Source: Congregibacter variabilis (GTDB taxonomy: Bacteria > Pseudomonadota > Gammaproteobacteria > Pseudomonadales > Halieaceae). From it: a DNA stretch of 64,000 bases. Shown here piece by piece: positions 15,887 through 24,021 of the stretch. Under the pieces are notes generated by a model. That model was not told the origin of the DNA, searched no databases, and worked only from the letters and a program-made list of their open reading frames with translations. Made by a program: the position numbers and the translations under genes. Position 1 is the first letter of the stretch. Each line of letters starts with the position of its first letter. The DNA is taken from positions 3,534,001 to 3,598,000 of the forward strand of contig NZ_CP136864.1 in NCBI RefSeq assembly GCF_045689235.1. Reading direction: 5' to 3'.

Positions 15887-17209
15887 ATGGCCGAGTTACC
15901 CTCAGCAAACCGAGCCGGACTAGGCGAGCTTTTTGCTCGCCTTCGTTTTGTATTGGTCGCAATAATTGTGTACCGAATTGGTACGCACATTCCTGTGCCG
16001 GGCATTGATCCGAATCAGCTCGCCGCATTGTTCAACCAGAACCAGGGCACCATTCTTGGTCTTGCGAACATGTTCTCCGGTGGTGCGTTGGAGCGTATGA
16101 GTATTCTTGCTCTGGGTATCATGCCCTACATTTCTGCATCTATTATCATGCAGTTGATGTCGGCGGTAACGCCCCAGCTCGAGCAGCTAAAGAAGGAAGG
16201 CGAGTCTGGCCGCAGAAAGATCAGCCAGTACACCCGTTACCTTACTGTGGTCCTTGCCATCGTTCAGGCGACCGGCATGACAGTAGGCATGGCGAATCAG
16301 GGCATGAGCTATAACTCAGGCATGTTGTTTTTCGTCATTGCGATTACGTCTTTGGTCACCGGTGCGGTGTTCATGATGTGGCTGGGTGAGCAGATCACGG
16401 AGAAAGGCGTAGGTAATGGTATTTCGCTCCTTATCTTCGCGGGGATTGTTGCGGGCCTGCCATCGGCTATCGGGCAATCGCTTGAGCAGGCGCGCCAGGG
16501 CGAGATTAATATCCTTGCGCTTTTGTTGATCTTATCGCTCGCTATCGCGGTTATATATATGATCGTGTTCATTGAACGGGGTCAGCGCAGGATCACTGTG
16601 AACTACGCCAAGCGCCAGCAGGGGCGCAAGATGTATCAGGCGCAGAGCTCCCATCTTCCGCTTAAAGTGAACATGGCTGGTGTGATCCCCGCTATTTTCG
16701 CCAGTAGTATTTTGTTGTTTCCTGCATCTATCGCGCAGTGGTTTGGTTCTTCCGGCTCAGCCGATTGGTTGCAGGACCTTGCGGTCGCCATTGGACCGGG
16801 GCAACCATTGAACATCCTGTTGTTCACCATATTTATCGTGTTCTTTTGCTTCTTCTATACCGCGCTGATGTTTAATCCGGTGGAAGTTGCCGACAATTTG
16901 AAGAAATCAGGTGCATTTGTGCCGGGCATTCGACCAGGACAGCAAACCGCCAACTACATCGATGGTGTGTTGACGCGACTTACCGTTTTTGGCTCTGCTT
17001 ATATCGCGCTCGTGTGTCTGTTGCCGCAGTTTCTGGTAGTTACGTGGAACGTGCCCTTCTATCTGGGTGGTACCTCGCTCTTGATTGTGGTCGTAGTCGT
17101 AATGGACTTCATGGCCCAGGTTCAGAGTCACATGATGTCGCATCAGTACGATTCGGTGATGAAGAAGGCTAATTTAAAGAATTATGGAAATGCGGGCCGC
17201 GTTCGATAA
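15887..17209 (+). CDS. secY: protein translocase channel subunit SecY
   Basis: SecY is the pore of the SecYEG translocon that moves unfolded proteins across or into the inner membrane. The 440-residue sequence has ten hydrophobic segments. It has the GTHIPVPGID motif after TM1, the plug region (FSGGALERMSILALGIMPYISASI) and the cytosolic loop with IEKGVGNGISL-like ITEKGVGNGISLLIFAGI. It lies at the end of the spc section, 63 nt after rplO and 27 nt before rpmJ, the usual order. Confidence 0.98.
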   Translation: MAELPSANRAGLGELFARLRFVLVAIIVYRIGTHIPVPGIDPNQLAALFNQNQGTILGLANMFSGGALERMSILALGIMPYISASIIMQLMSAVTPQLEQLKKEGESGRRKISQYTRYLTVVLAIVQATGMTVGMANQGMSYNSGMLFFVIAITSLVTGAVFMMWLGEQITEKGVGNGISLLIFAGIVAGLPSAIGQSLEQARQGEINILALLLILSLAIAVIYMIVFIERGQRRITVNYAKRQQGRKMYQAQSSHLPLKVNMAGVIPAIFASSILLFPASIAQWFGSSGSADWLQDLAVAIGPGQPLNILLFTIFIVFFCFFYTALMFNPVEVADNLKKSGAFVPGIRPGQQTANYIDGVLTRLTVFGSAYIALVCLLPQFLVVTWNVPFYLGGTSLLIVVVVVMDFMAQVQSHMMSHQYDSVMKKANLKNYGNAGRVR

Positions 17210-17236
17210 GAGCGGGACTTGTTTGGGAGTAGGAAG

Positions 17237-17353
17237 ATGAAAGTAAGAGCATCAGTAAAAAAGATCTGCAGAAACTGCAAGGTCGTTCGTCGTAAGGGTG
17301 TAGTTCGCGTGATTTGTAATACAGATCCGCGGCACAAGCAGCGACAGGGTTAA
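17237..17353 (+). CDS. rpmJ: 50S ribosomal protein L36 (zinc-binding form)
   Basis: A 38-residue protein starting MKVRASVKKICRNCKVVRRK and ending PRHKQRQG. The zinc ribbon ligands C11, C14, C27 and H33 are all present, so this is the C+ form whose synthesis is often replaced by a zinc-free paralogue under zinc starvation. GTAGGAAG lies just upstream of the ATG. It follows secY as in most gammaproteobacteria. Confidence 0.95.
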   Translation: MKVRASVKKICRNCKVVRRKGVVRVICNTDPRHKQRQG

Positions 17354-17365
17354 GGGCTCCAGGCA

Positions 17366-17394
17366 TTGCGTTCTGGTAACAAAATCGTTAGAAT
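17366..17394 (+). promoter_or_regulatory. internal sigma70 promoter for rpsM-rplQ
   Basis: TTGCGT at 17366-17371 and TAGAAT at 17389-17394 with a 17-nt spacer, followed by the discriminator CGCGCGCC. It sits in the 135-nt rpmJ-rpsM gap, and the -10 hexamer equals that of the rpsL and rpsJ promoters. The leader of about 90 nt up to rpsM could hold an S4-binding alpha-operon element, but no pseudoknot was demonstrated. Confidence 0.65.
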
Positions 17395-17488
17395 CGCGCG
17401 CCATTTTTCATGGTTTCGCAATCTCGCGTCGCAGGAAGCATTGCTTGCTGGGCGCGGCGCGCGCACACAGTTTTTCGGAGATAAGTGA

Positions 17489-17845
17489 ATGGCTCGTATA
17501 GCCGGGGTCAACATACCCGACAATAAGCACGCCGTAATCTCCCTCACCTATATATTTGGTGTAGGGCGTACCCAAGCCAAGCGTATTTGCGAGGCCAGCG
17601 GCGTAGAAGAAAGCGCTCGTGTAGGTGATCTGTCAGAAGATCAGCTGGACGTGCTGCGTAATAAGGTCGGTGAATTGACTGTCGAAGGTGATCTTCGTCG
17701 TGAAGTTTCCATGAACATTAAGCGATTGATGGACCTTGGTTGTAATCGTGGCCTTCGCCACCGTCGCAACTTACCGCTTCGAGGTCAGCGCACAAAGACC
17801 AACGCGCGTACTCGCAAGGGACCAAGAAAACCGATTCGCAGGTAA
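17489..17845 (+). CDS. rpsM: 30S ribosomal protein S13
   Basis: S13 contacts P-site tRNA and bridges to the 50S subunit. The 118-residue protein begins MARIAGVNIPDNKHAVISLTYIFGVGRTQAK (family start) and ends with the basic RGQRTKTNARTRKGPRKP tail. CGGAG lies 10 nt before the ATG. First gene of the alpha operon, with its own promoter. Confidence 0.98.
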   Translation: MARIAGVNIPDNKHAVISLTYIFGVGRTQAKRICEASGVEESARVGDLSEDQLDVLRNKVGELTVEGDLRREVSMNIKRLMDLGCNRGLRHRRNLPLRGQRTKTNARTRKGPRKPIRR

Positions 17846-17941
17846 TTTCGCGCCGGTCAAAGACCGGAAAGGGAACTGCGAATCCTTAATTAGTGTAGCT
17901 GCACCGCAGTGCAGTGTTGATATTAAGACAGGATTAGATAC

Positions 17942-18334
17942 ATGGCTAAGCCAGGTGCCAAGAGCACGCGCAAGAAAATCACGCGCACCATCGCTGATGG
18001 AATCGCGCACATTCATGCGTCATTTAACAACACCATCATTACCATTACCGACCGCCAGGGTAATACCCTGAGCTGGGCTACTTCTGGTGGTTCAGGTTTC
18101 CGTGGTTCGCGTAAGAGCACGCCGTTTGCAGCGCAGGTTGCAGCAGAGCGCGCCGGTGAAGCAGCGAAAGAGTACGGTCTCCAAAATTTGGATGTACAGG
18201 TAAAAGGTCCCGGGCCAGGTCGTGAATCTGCTGTCCGAGCTTTGAATGCCTGCGGTTACAAGATCAGCAATATCACTGACGTGACGCCGATCCCACACAA
18301 TGGTTGTCGTCCGCCCAAGAAGCGTCGCGTTTAA
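17942..18334 (+). CDS. rpsK: 30S ribosomal protein S11
   Basis: S11 forms the platform near the E site. The 130-residue protein shows the GIAHIHASFNNTIITITDRQG and GPGPGRESAVRALNACGYKI segments typical of the family. A 96-nt gap after rpsM holds only a small CTGCA..TGCAG hairpin. AGGATTAG precedes the ATG. Confidence 0.98.
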   Translation: MAKPGAKSTRKKITRTIADGIAHIHASFNNTIITITDRQGNTLSWATSGGSGFRGSRKSTPFAAQVAAERAGEAAKEYGLQNLDVQVKGPGPGRESAVRALNACGYKISNITDVTPIPHNGCRPPKKRRV

Positions 18335-18348
18335 GAGGGAGCAAGATT

Positions 18349-18969
18349 ATGGCTCGTTATATTGGCCCAAAGTGTAAGCTCGCTCGTCGCGAGGGCACTG
18401 ACCTATTTTTGAAGAGTGGCGTTCGTTCGCTGGAATCCAAGTGTAAGCCCGACTCAGTACCCGGGCAGCATGGTGCGCGTCGCGGACGTCTGTCCGACTA
18501 CGGCGTTCAGCTGCGCGAGAAGCAGAAGGTTCGTCGTATCTACGGTGTGCTCGAGAAACAGTTCCGTAACTACTACAAAGAAGCAGCTCGTCTGAAGGGT
18601 GCTACTGGTGAGAATCTGCTTCAGCTTCTTGAGAGTCGCCTGGACAACGTGGTTTACCGAATTGGTTTTGGTTCCACTCGTTCAGAGTCTCGTCAGCTGG
18701 TTGCCCACAAGGCGATTTTGGTGAACGGCAAGGTTGTGAATATCGCCTCTTACAAAGTTAAAGCTGGTGATGTCGTATCCTTGCGCGAGAAGGCCAAGAA
18801 GCAGCTGCGAGTTCAGTCAGCTATGGCGCTTGCAGCACAACGCGGAGAGCCCGAGTGGATTGAGATCAATGTTGAGAAGCTGGAGGCGATCTACAAAGCA
18901 GCCCCCGATCGACAGGATCTTTCCTCGGACATCAATGAGAACCTGATCGTCGAACTGTACTCGAAGTAA
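18349..18969 (+). CDS. rpsD: 30S ribosomal protein S4
   Basis: S4 nucleates 30S 5'-domain assembly and is the alpha-operon repressor in E. coli. From ATG 18349 (AGAGGGAGCAAG upstream) the protein has 206 residues, the normal length, starting MARYIGPKCKLARREG. It has the S4 RNA-binding domain ESRLDNVVYRIGFG...LVAHKAILVNG. A longer frame from 18304 overlaps rpsK and is rejected. Confidence 0.98.
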   Translation: MARYIGPKCKLARREGTDLFLKSGVRSLESKCKPDSVPGQHGARRGRLSDYGVQLREKQKVRRIYGVLEKQFRNYYKEAARLKGATGENLLQLLESRLDNVVYRIGFGSTRSESRQLVAHKAILVNGKVVNIASYKVKAGDVVSLREKAKKQLRVQSAMALAAQRGEPEWIEINVEKLEAIYKAAPDRQDLSSDINENLIVELYSK

Positions 18970-18973
18970 TCCA

Positions 18974-18993
18974 AGGGCGCCTTCGCGCGCCCT
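18974..18993 (+). other. G+C-rich hairpin between rpsD and rpoA
   Basis: AGGGCGC (18974-18980) and GCGCCCT (18987-18993) form a perfect 7-bp stem with a 6-nt loop. No T tract follows, so full termination is unlikely. It may pause polymerase or stabilise the upstream mRNA and so alter rpoA dosage relative to the r-proteins. Confidence 0.5.
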
Positions 18994-19046
18994 AAACCGA
19001 GTAATTCGAGCAGATCGATCCGAACAGTTATATACAGGTGCCACAG

Positions 19047-20051
19047 ATGCAATCATCAGTTAAGGAACTATTGACTCCTCGCAAAATTAACGTTGCTGAG
19101 AAGAGCAAGACGCGCGCTCAGGTCACATTAGAGCCTTTGGAGCGCGGCTTCGGCCACACGCTGGGTAATGCCCTGCGTCGCATCCTGCTATCGTCCATGC
19201 CCGGCTGCGCAATCACTGAAGTTGAAATCGACGGCGTTTTACACGAGTACTCGGCTATTGAGGGTGTTCAGGAAGACGTTATCGAGATTTTGCTGAACCT
19301 CAAGGGCGTAGCCCTGATCATGAATGGTAAGGACGAAGCTGAGCTCGTTCTGAGCAAGGAAGGCGAAGGTCCTGTTACCGCCGCTGATATCCAGACTGAT
19401 CATGATATTGAGATCTGCAACCCAGATCATCTGATTTGCACACTTAACAGTAAATCAGCAGTGCACATGAAGTTGACCGTCGCGCGTGGCCGTGGATATT
19501 CACCTGCGGACGCTCGTGAGAACCCTGAAGAAGAGACGCGCTCCATCGGCCGACTGCAGCTGGATGCGACATTCTCTCCAGTACTGCGTGTTTCCTACGT
19601 TGTGGAAGCTGCGCGGGTTGAGCAACGGACTGATTTGGACAAGCTTGTACTTGATCTTGAGACTAACGGAACGATCGATCCAGAAGAGGCGATCCGTCGC
19701 GCGGCAACTATTCTGAATGACCAGCTTCGTGTGTTTGTTGATCTTCAGAGCGAGACGCAGGCGGTTACCAGCGATGCGGAAGACGAAGTCGATCCAGTAT
19801 TACTGCGCCCCGTAGACGACCTGGAGCTCACAGTACGCTCTGCTAACTGTCTCAAGGCCGAGAACATTTACTACATTGGCGATCTTGTGCAGCGCACGGA
19901 AGTAGAGCTACTGAAGACGCCGAATTTGGGTAAGAAGTCACTTACTGAGATTAAAGACGTGCTGGCCTCGCGCGGCTTGTCTCTAGGTATGCGACTTGAG
20001 AGCTGGCCGCCGGCTAGCCTGCGAAATGATGAGAAGGTGCTCAGCGCTTAA
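19047..20051 (+). CDS. rpoA: RNA polymerase alpha subunit
   Basis: Alpha dimerises to start RNA polymerase assembly and its C-terminal domain binds UP elements and activators. From ATG 19047 the protein has 334 residues and starts MQSSVKELLTPRKINV. The N-terminal domain has LEPLERGFGHTLGNALRRILL. The C-terminal domain has LRPVDDLELTVRSANCLKAENI and KTPNLGKKSLTEIKDVLASRGL, with the DNA-contact residues. A GTG at 19038 in frame overlaps the likely Shine-Dalgarno and is not used here. Confidence 0.98.
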   Translation: MQSSVKELLTPRKINVAEKSKTRAQVTLEPLERGFGHTLGNALRRILLSSMPGCAITEVEIDGVLHEYSAIEGVQEDVIEILLNLKGVALIMNGKDEAELVLSKEGEGPVTAADIQTDHDIEICNPDHLICTLNSKSAVHMKLTVARGRGYSPADARENPEEETRSIGRLQLDATFSPVLRVSYVVEAARVEQRTDLDKLVLDLETNGTIDPEEAIRRAATILNDQLRVFVDLQSETQAVTSDAEDEVDPVLLRPVDDLELTVRSANCLKAENIYYIGDLVQRTEVELLKTPNLGKKSLTEIKDVLASRGLSLGMRLESWPPASLRNDEKVLSA

Positions 20052-20154
20052 CACTGCTTGGTGATGGAGGCCTTAGGTCTTCGTCGACAGTGCCACGGCT
20101 AAGAACACAAAAGACAACAGGGCGTCGAGAGACGCCGAGTAAAGGACTGGAAAA

Positions 20155-20547
20155 ATGCGTCATCGTCAAAGCGGACGTCAGTTAAACCGCAACAGCTCGC
20201 ACCGTAAAGCCATGTTTCGCAACATGACTATCTCACTGGTCGAGCACGAGCTGATTAGAACTACCTTGCCAAAAGCAAAAGAGCTCCGTGGTTACGCCGA
20301 GCCCCTGATTACTCTGGCCAAAAACGACAGTGTTGCAAACCGTCGCCTCGCGTTTGATCGCGTGCGTAGCAAAGCAGCGGTCGGCAAGCTCTTTACTGAG
20401 CTGGGTCCGCGTTACCAGGCTCGTCCAGGTGGCTATATCCGTATTCTTAAGTGCGGGTATCGAACTGGCGATAAAGCGCCTATGGCCTATGTCGAGCTTG
20501 TGGATCGCCCACAGCCTGAGAGTTACGACGACGCCGGCGACGAATAA
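20155..20547 (+). CDS. rplQ: 50S ribosomal protein L17
   Basis: L17 is a 50S surface protein near the tunnel exit. The 130-residue protein starts MRHRQSGRQLNRNSSHRKAMFRNM, the diagnostic N-terminus, and ends with the KCGYRTGDKAPMAYVELVDR segment. Last gene of the alpha operon, 103 nt after rpoA, followed by a strong terminator. Confidence 0.98.
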   Translation: MRHRQSGRQLNRNSSHRKAMFRNMTISLVEHELIRTTLPKAKELRGYAEPLITLAKNDSVANRRLAFDRVRSKAAVGKLFTELGPRYQARPGGYIRILKCGYRTGDKAPMAYVELVDRPQPESYDDAGDE

Positions 20548-20575
20548 GCCGTTATCGTTACAGGTAGTTGACAAG

Positions 20576-20600
20576 AGCCGGGCTTATGCCCGGCTTTTTT
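20576..20600 (+). terminator. rho-independent terminator of the ribosomal cluster
   Basis: AGCCGGGC-TTAT-GCCCGGCT (20576-20595) is a perfect 8-bp stem with a 4-nt loop, followed by six T residues. The 18 nt at 20592-20609 are identical to 4943-4960 after the tuf terminator. Confidence 0.93.
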
Positions 20601-20639
20601 GTGCCTGACGTCTGCTGATGGGAAAAGCATTGCGCAGTT

Positions 20640-20713
20640 GGCGAGATGCACCGTAGTGCCTCGCTCGCTGCTTGCGCTTCTACGCTTCGCTCAACACTAC
20701 GCTGCATCTCGCC
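20640..20713. repeat. palindromic element, family A, copy 2
   Basis: A 74-bp element whose arms 20640-20658 and 20695-20713 are complementary at 18 of 19 positions. The core between them, CTCGCTCGCTGCTTGCGCTTCTACGCTTCGC, is shared (reading here on the plus strand) with copy 3 and, inverted and slightly diverged, with copy 1 after tuf. Confidence 0.85.
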
Positions 20714-20757
20714 CCAACCGGGGAAGCCAATCCACTAAGCGGCTAAGCCACTAAGCC

Positions 20758-20831
20758 GGCGAGATGCGCCGCGGTGCCTCGCTCGCTGCTTGCGCTTCTA
20801 CGCTTCGCGACACACCACGGTACATCTCGCC
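20758..20831. repeat. palindromic element, family A, copy 3
   Basis: A 74-bp element beginning GGCGAGATGCGCCGCGG and ending CCACGGTACATCTCGCC. The arms are complementary apart from three positions, and the core is identical to copy 2 across about 30 nt. The 44-nt spacer from copy 2 contains short CTAAGC repeats. Confidence 0.85.
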
Positions 20832-20843
20832 TTATGCTGGAAA

Positions 20844-20943
20844 TGCCGGAGTCCAGCCATTGTCGGTGTGTGTCTTGCGAAGCAGTCAGGAGCGCTTCGC
20901 GCGACGCGAAGCAAGGCATACGGCGGCGATGGCGTAACCGGCA
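20844..20943. repeat. palindromic element, family B, copy 2
   Basis: A 100-bp imperfect palindrome between TGCCGG (20844) and CCGGCA (20943). The centre holds AGCAGTCAGGAGCGC-TTCG-GCGCGACGCGA, the core found in reverse orientation after tuf (4740-4824). The arms are unlike those of copy 1 yet self-complementary, mostly with transition mismatches. Open frames crossing this region are artefacts of the repeat. Confidence 0.75.
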
Positions 20944-20983
20944 AGCAGCGAAAGAAGTGGTGGCGAGTGTATCGCCGGGTTAA

Positions 20984-21003
20984 AGGCAGCTCTTAAGCTG
21001 CCT
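20984..21003 (-). terminator. possible uvrA terminator
   Basis: AGGCAGCT-CTTA-AGCTGCCT is a perfect 8-bp hairpin that overlaps the uvrA stop codon; on the minus strand it is followed by TTTAACCC. The T tract is short, so termination strength is uncertain. Confidence 0.45.
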
Positions 21004-23845
21004 TACTGGCTCCTGCCTTTTTGCCATCCAACATGGGCTTGAGAAAGTGCCCGGTATGCGACTTCTTGTTCTTCGCAACCGCTTCAGGCGTACCAGTCGC
21101 GATGATCTGACCGCCACCGCTACCACCTTCGGGGCCTAAGTCTACTATCCAGTCCGCTGTTTTGATGACATCCAGGTTGTGCTCGATGATAACGACGGTG
21201 TTGCCATGATCGCGCAAACGGTGGAGGACCTGAAGTAGCTGGCGAATGTCCTCAAAGTGCAAACCCGTGGTGGGTTCATCCAGGATATAGAGCGTGCGCC
21301 CGGTATCTCGTTTGGACAGCTCGCGGGATAACTTGACCCGCTGAGCTTCACCGCCTGAGAGCGTGGTTGCCGCTTGTCCCAGGCGCACGTAGCTAAGGCC
21401 CACGTCCATGAGGGTTTGGAGCTTGCGCGAGATTGTCGGTACAGCCTCGAAGAACTCCAGAGCATCCTCAATGGTCATGTCCAGCACTTCGTGAATGTTC
21501 TTGCCCTTGTACTTGATGTCCAGGGTCTCTCGATTGTAGCGCCGACCTTTACAGATATCGCAGGGCACGTAGATATCGGGAAGAAAGTGCATCTCTACTT
21601 TTGTTACGCCGTCACCCTGACAGGCCTCGCAGCGTCCGCCTTTTACGTTAAAGCTGAAGCGCCCGGGTTTGTAGCCCCGTGACCGCGCTTCCTGCGTGCC
21701 CGAGAATAGCTCGCGAACAGGCGTGAAAATGCCGGTGTAAGTAGCAGGGTTGGACCGGGGGGTGCGCCCGATGGGGCTTTGATCGATATCGATACATTTG
21801 TCGATATGCTCCAGGCCTTCGATATCATCATGGGGCGCAGCCTTGAGCGTAGTCGCGCCATTGAGTGCGGTGGCTGCCAAGGGATAAAGCGTGGCGTTGA
21901 TCAAGGTCGACTTTCCCGATCCCGACACACCGGTAACGCAAGTGAGCAGACCTACGGGAATTTCGAGATCTACATCCTGAAGATTGTTACCTGAGGCTTT
22001 ACTGAGGCGTAAAATTCGGTCGGCATCGAAGGCCGCACGGGTATCTGGAATCTCTATGCGGCGTTCTCCGGACAGATAGGCGCCCGTGAGGGAGCTTTTC
22101 TCGTCCATGATGGCCTGGGCATCACCTTGTGCCACGACGGTGCCTCCGTGAATTCCAGCACCGGGGCCAATATCAATGATGTGATCAGCCGAGCGAATGG
22201 CATCCTCATCGTGCTCTACCACAAGCACGGTGTTGCCCAAGTCCCGAAGATGCGTGAGCGTACGAAGCAGACGCTCGTTGTCGCGTTGATGGAGGCCGAT
22301 AGAGGGTTCGTCCAGGATGTACATCACTCCCACCAGTCCGGCGCCAATCTGTGAAGCCAGACGAATACGCTGGGCTTCACCACCCGACAGGGTCTCGGCG
22401 CTGCGGTCCAAGCTCAGATAATTCAAACCTACATCGACCAAAAATCGGTAGCGGGCGCGTATTTCCTTGAGGATTTTCTCTGCGATTTCTGCATCCCGTC
22501 CTTGTAATGCCAAAGCAGTAAAATAGTCTTCGGCCTGGCCGACGGGGAGGGCGGTAATGGCCGGGAGATTCCGCCCGTCCACCAGTACGTGCCTGGCGTC
22601 TTCGCATAGCCGGCTGCCTTCGCACTCGGCGCAGGGGGCCGTGGTGAGAAACTTGGACAGATCTTCACGGACCGACTGGGATTCCGTGTCGCGATAGCGT
22701 CGCTCCATGTTCGGGATGATTCCTTCAAAAGCATGGGAGCGTTTGAAGACGTCGCCGCGGTCGTTCACATAGGAGAAGCTGACTTCCTCTTTGCCGCTGC
22801 CTTCCAGAATGATCTTTTGGTGCTTCGCAGAAAGTCTTTCAAAAGGTGTGTCGATGTCAAAGCCAAAGTGACCCGCCAATGAGGTCAGCATATGAAAGTA
22901 ATACACGTTGCGACGATCCCAGCCACGAATAGCCCCTTCTGCCAGGCTTGCCTCTGGGTAGAGCACTACGCGCGCAGGGTCAAAGAACTGCCTCACCCCA
23001 AGACCATCGCAGCTTCCGCAGGCCCCGGCCGGATTGTTGAAAGAAAACAGGCGTGGCTCCAGCTCATTGATACTGTGTCCGCACTCGGGACAAGCGAAAC
23101 GTGCTGAAAATACAAGATCAGCTGACTCTCCATCCATATCGACCACCAGCGCGAGGCCATCGGTCAGCTCCAGAGCGGTTTCAAAAGACTCGGCGAGACG
23201 CTGTTTGAGGTCGTCTCGGACCTTAAATCGGTCTACAACCACTTCAATGCTGTGCTTCTTCTTTTTGTCCAGGTCTGGCAGGTCATCCAGGTCACGCACG
23301 CTGCCGTCGACTCGTGCGCGCACAAATCCCGCGCCGCGCAGCTCCTCAAATACGTGATGATGCTCACCTTTGCGCTCACGTACTACTGGCGCCAAAAGCA
23401 TTAAACGAGCGCCCTCGGGCTGAGCCAATACGGTATCAACCATCTGGCTCACGGTTTGCGCCTGCAGGTGCCGCTTGTGTGTCGGACAGTGCGGTTTGCC
23501 GACCCTCGCGTAGAGCAGGCGCAGATAGTCGTAGATCTCGGTAATGGTGCCCACAGTGGAGCGAGGATTGTGCGACGTCGACTTTTGCTCGATGGATATA
23601 GCGGGCGAGAGCCCTTCCACATGGTCGATATCCGGCTTTTCCATCATGCTCAGAAACTGCCGTGCATAGGTAGAAAGCGACTCGACATAACGGCGCTGAC
23701 CCTCAGCATAAAGCGTGTCGAAGGCGAGCGAGGACTTGCCGGAACCCGAAAGTCCGGTAATCACCACGAGCTTGTCGCGCGGGATGTCGAGGTCGATATT
23801 CTTGAGATTGTGCGTGCGTGCGCCACGCAGTTGAATGCTATCCAT
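20993..23845 (-). CDS. uvrA: excinuclease ABC subunit A
   Basis: UvrA is the damage-sensing ABC ATPase of nucleotide excision repair; as a dimer it loads UvrB on lesions. The 950-residue protein has two ATPase modules: Walker A GLSGSGKSS at 31-39 and GVSGSGKST in the second half. The signature motifs are LSGGEAQRIRLASQ and LSGGEAQRVKLSREL. The zinc modules are CPECGHSI...CGSCDG and CEACQGDGV...CDICKGRRYN. It is transcribed alone, divergently from the MFS gene, as in Pseudomonas. No LexA-type box was seen upstream. Confidence 0.98.
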   Translation of the reverse strand: MDSIQLRGARTHNLKNIDLDIPRDKLVVITGLSGSGKSSLAFDTLYAEGQRRYVESLSTYARQFLSMMEKPDIDHVEGLSPAISIEQKSTSHNPRSTVGTITEIYDYLRLLYARVGKPHCPTHKRHLQAQTVSQMVDTVLAQPEGARLMLLAPVVRERKGEHHHVFEELRGAGFVRARVDGSVRDLDDLPDLDKKKKHSIEVVVDRFKVRDDLKQRLAESFETALELTDGLALVVDMDGESADLVFSARFACPECGHSINELEPRLFSFNNPAGACGSCDGLGVRQFFDPARVVLYPEASLAEGAIRGWDRRNVYYFHMLTSLAGHFGFDIDTPFERLSAKHQKIILEGSGKEEVSFSYVNDRGDVFKRSHAFEGIIPNMERRYRDTESQSVREDLSKFLTTAPCAECEGSRLCEDARHVLVDGRNLPAITALPVGQAEDYFTALALQGRDAEIAEKILKEIRARYRFLVDVGLNYLSLDRSAETLSGGEAQRIRLASQIGAGLVGVMYILDEPSIGLHQRDNERLLRTLTHLRDLGNTVLVVEHDEDAIRSADHIIDIGPGAGIHGGTVVAQGDAQAIMDEKSSLTGAYLSGERRIEIPDTRAAFDADRILRLSKASGNNLQDVDLEIPVGLLTCVTGVSGSGKSTLINATLYPLAATALNGATTLKAAPHDDIEGLEHIDKCIDIDQSPIGRTPRSNPATYTGIFTPVRELFSGTQEARSRGYKPGRFSFNVKGGRCEACQGDGVTKVEMHFLPDIYVPCDICKGRRYNRETLDIKYKGKNIHEVLDMTIEDALEFFEAVPTISRKLQTLMDVGLSYVRLGQAATTLSGGEAQRVKLSRELSKRDTGRTLYILDEPTTGLHFEDIRQLLQVLHRLRDHGNTVVIIEHNLDVIKTADWIVDLGPEGGSGGGQIIATGTPEAVAKNKKSHTGHFLKPMLDGKKAGASKAA

Positions 23846-23880
23846 GCTGGGTTCCGCGAAATGATAGGCAAAAGCGCCAC

Positions 23881-23909
23881 ATTATAGGGCGGCGCGATGA
23901 AGGGGACAA
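23881..23909 (-). promoter_or_regulatory. sigma70 promoter of uvrA
   Basis: On the minus strand TTGTCC (23909-23904) and a perfect TATAAT (23886-23881) are 17 nt apart, giving a predicted start about 30 nt before the uvrA ATG. No CTG-N10-CAG LexA motif overlaps it. Confidence 0.65.
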
Positions 23910-24021
23910 AACTCACTGACTATACGCCGTTTGAGGCGCCATGGATGGTCTGGGTGAGCTTAAAAGCTGTTACCATTTGGCGCATTCGCGAGGTACCTCT
24001 AAATTGTTGACAACTAACCCC

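Noticed and set aside
17395..17488. Alpha-operon S4-binding pseudoknot before rpsM
   Set aside because: The position fits, but no pseudoknot pairing could be shown by eye, so it is not listed as a feature.
20774..20996. Short open frames across the palindromic repeats
   Set aside because: They arise from the repeat sequence itself, overlap both arms and have no ribosome-binding site.
23846..23920. LexA box before uvrA
   Set aside because: No CTG-N10-CAG-type motif is present; only a sigma70 promoter is visible.
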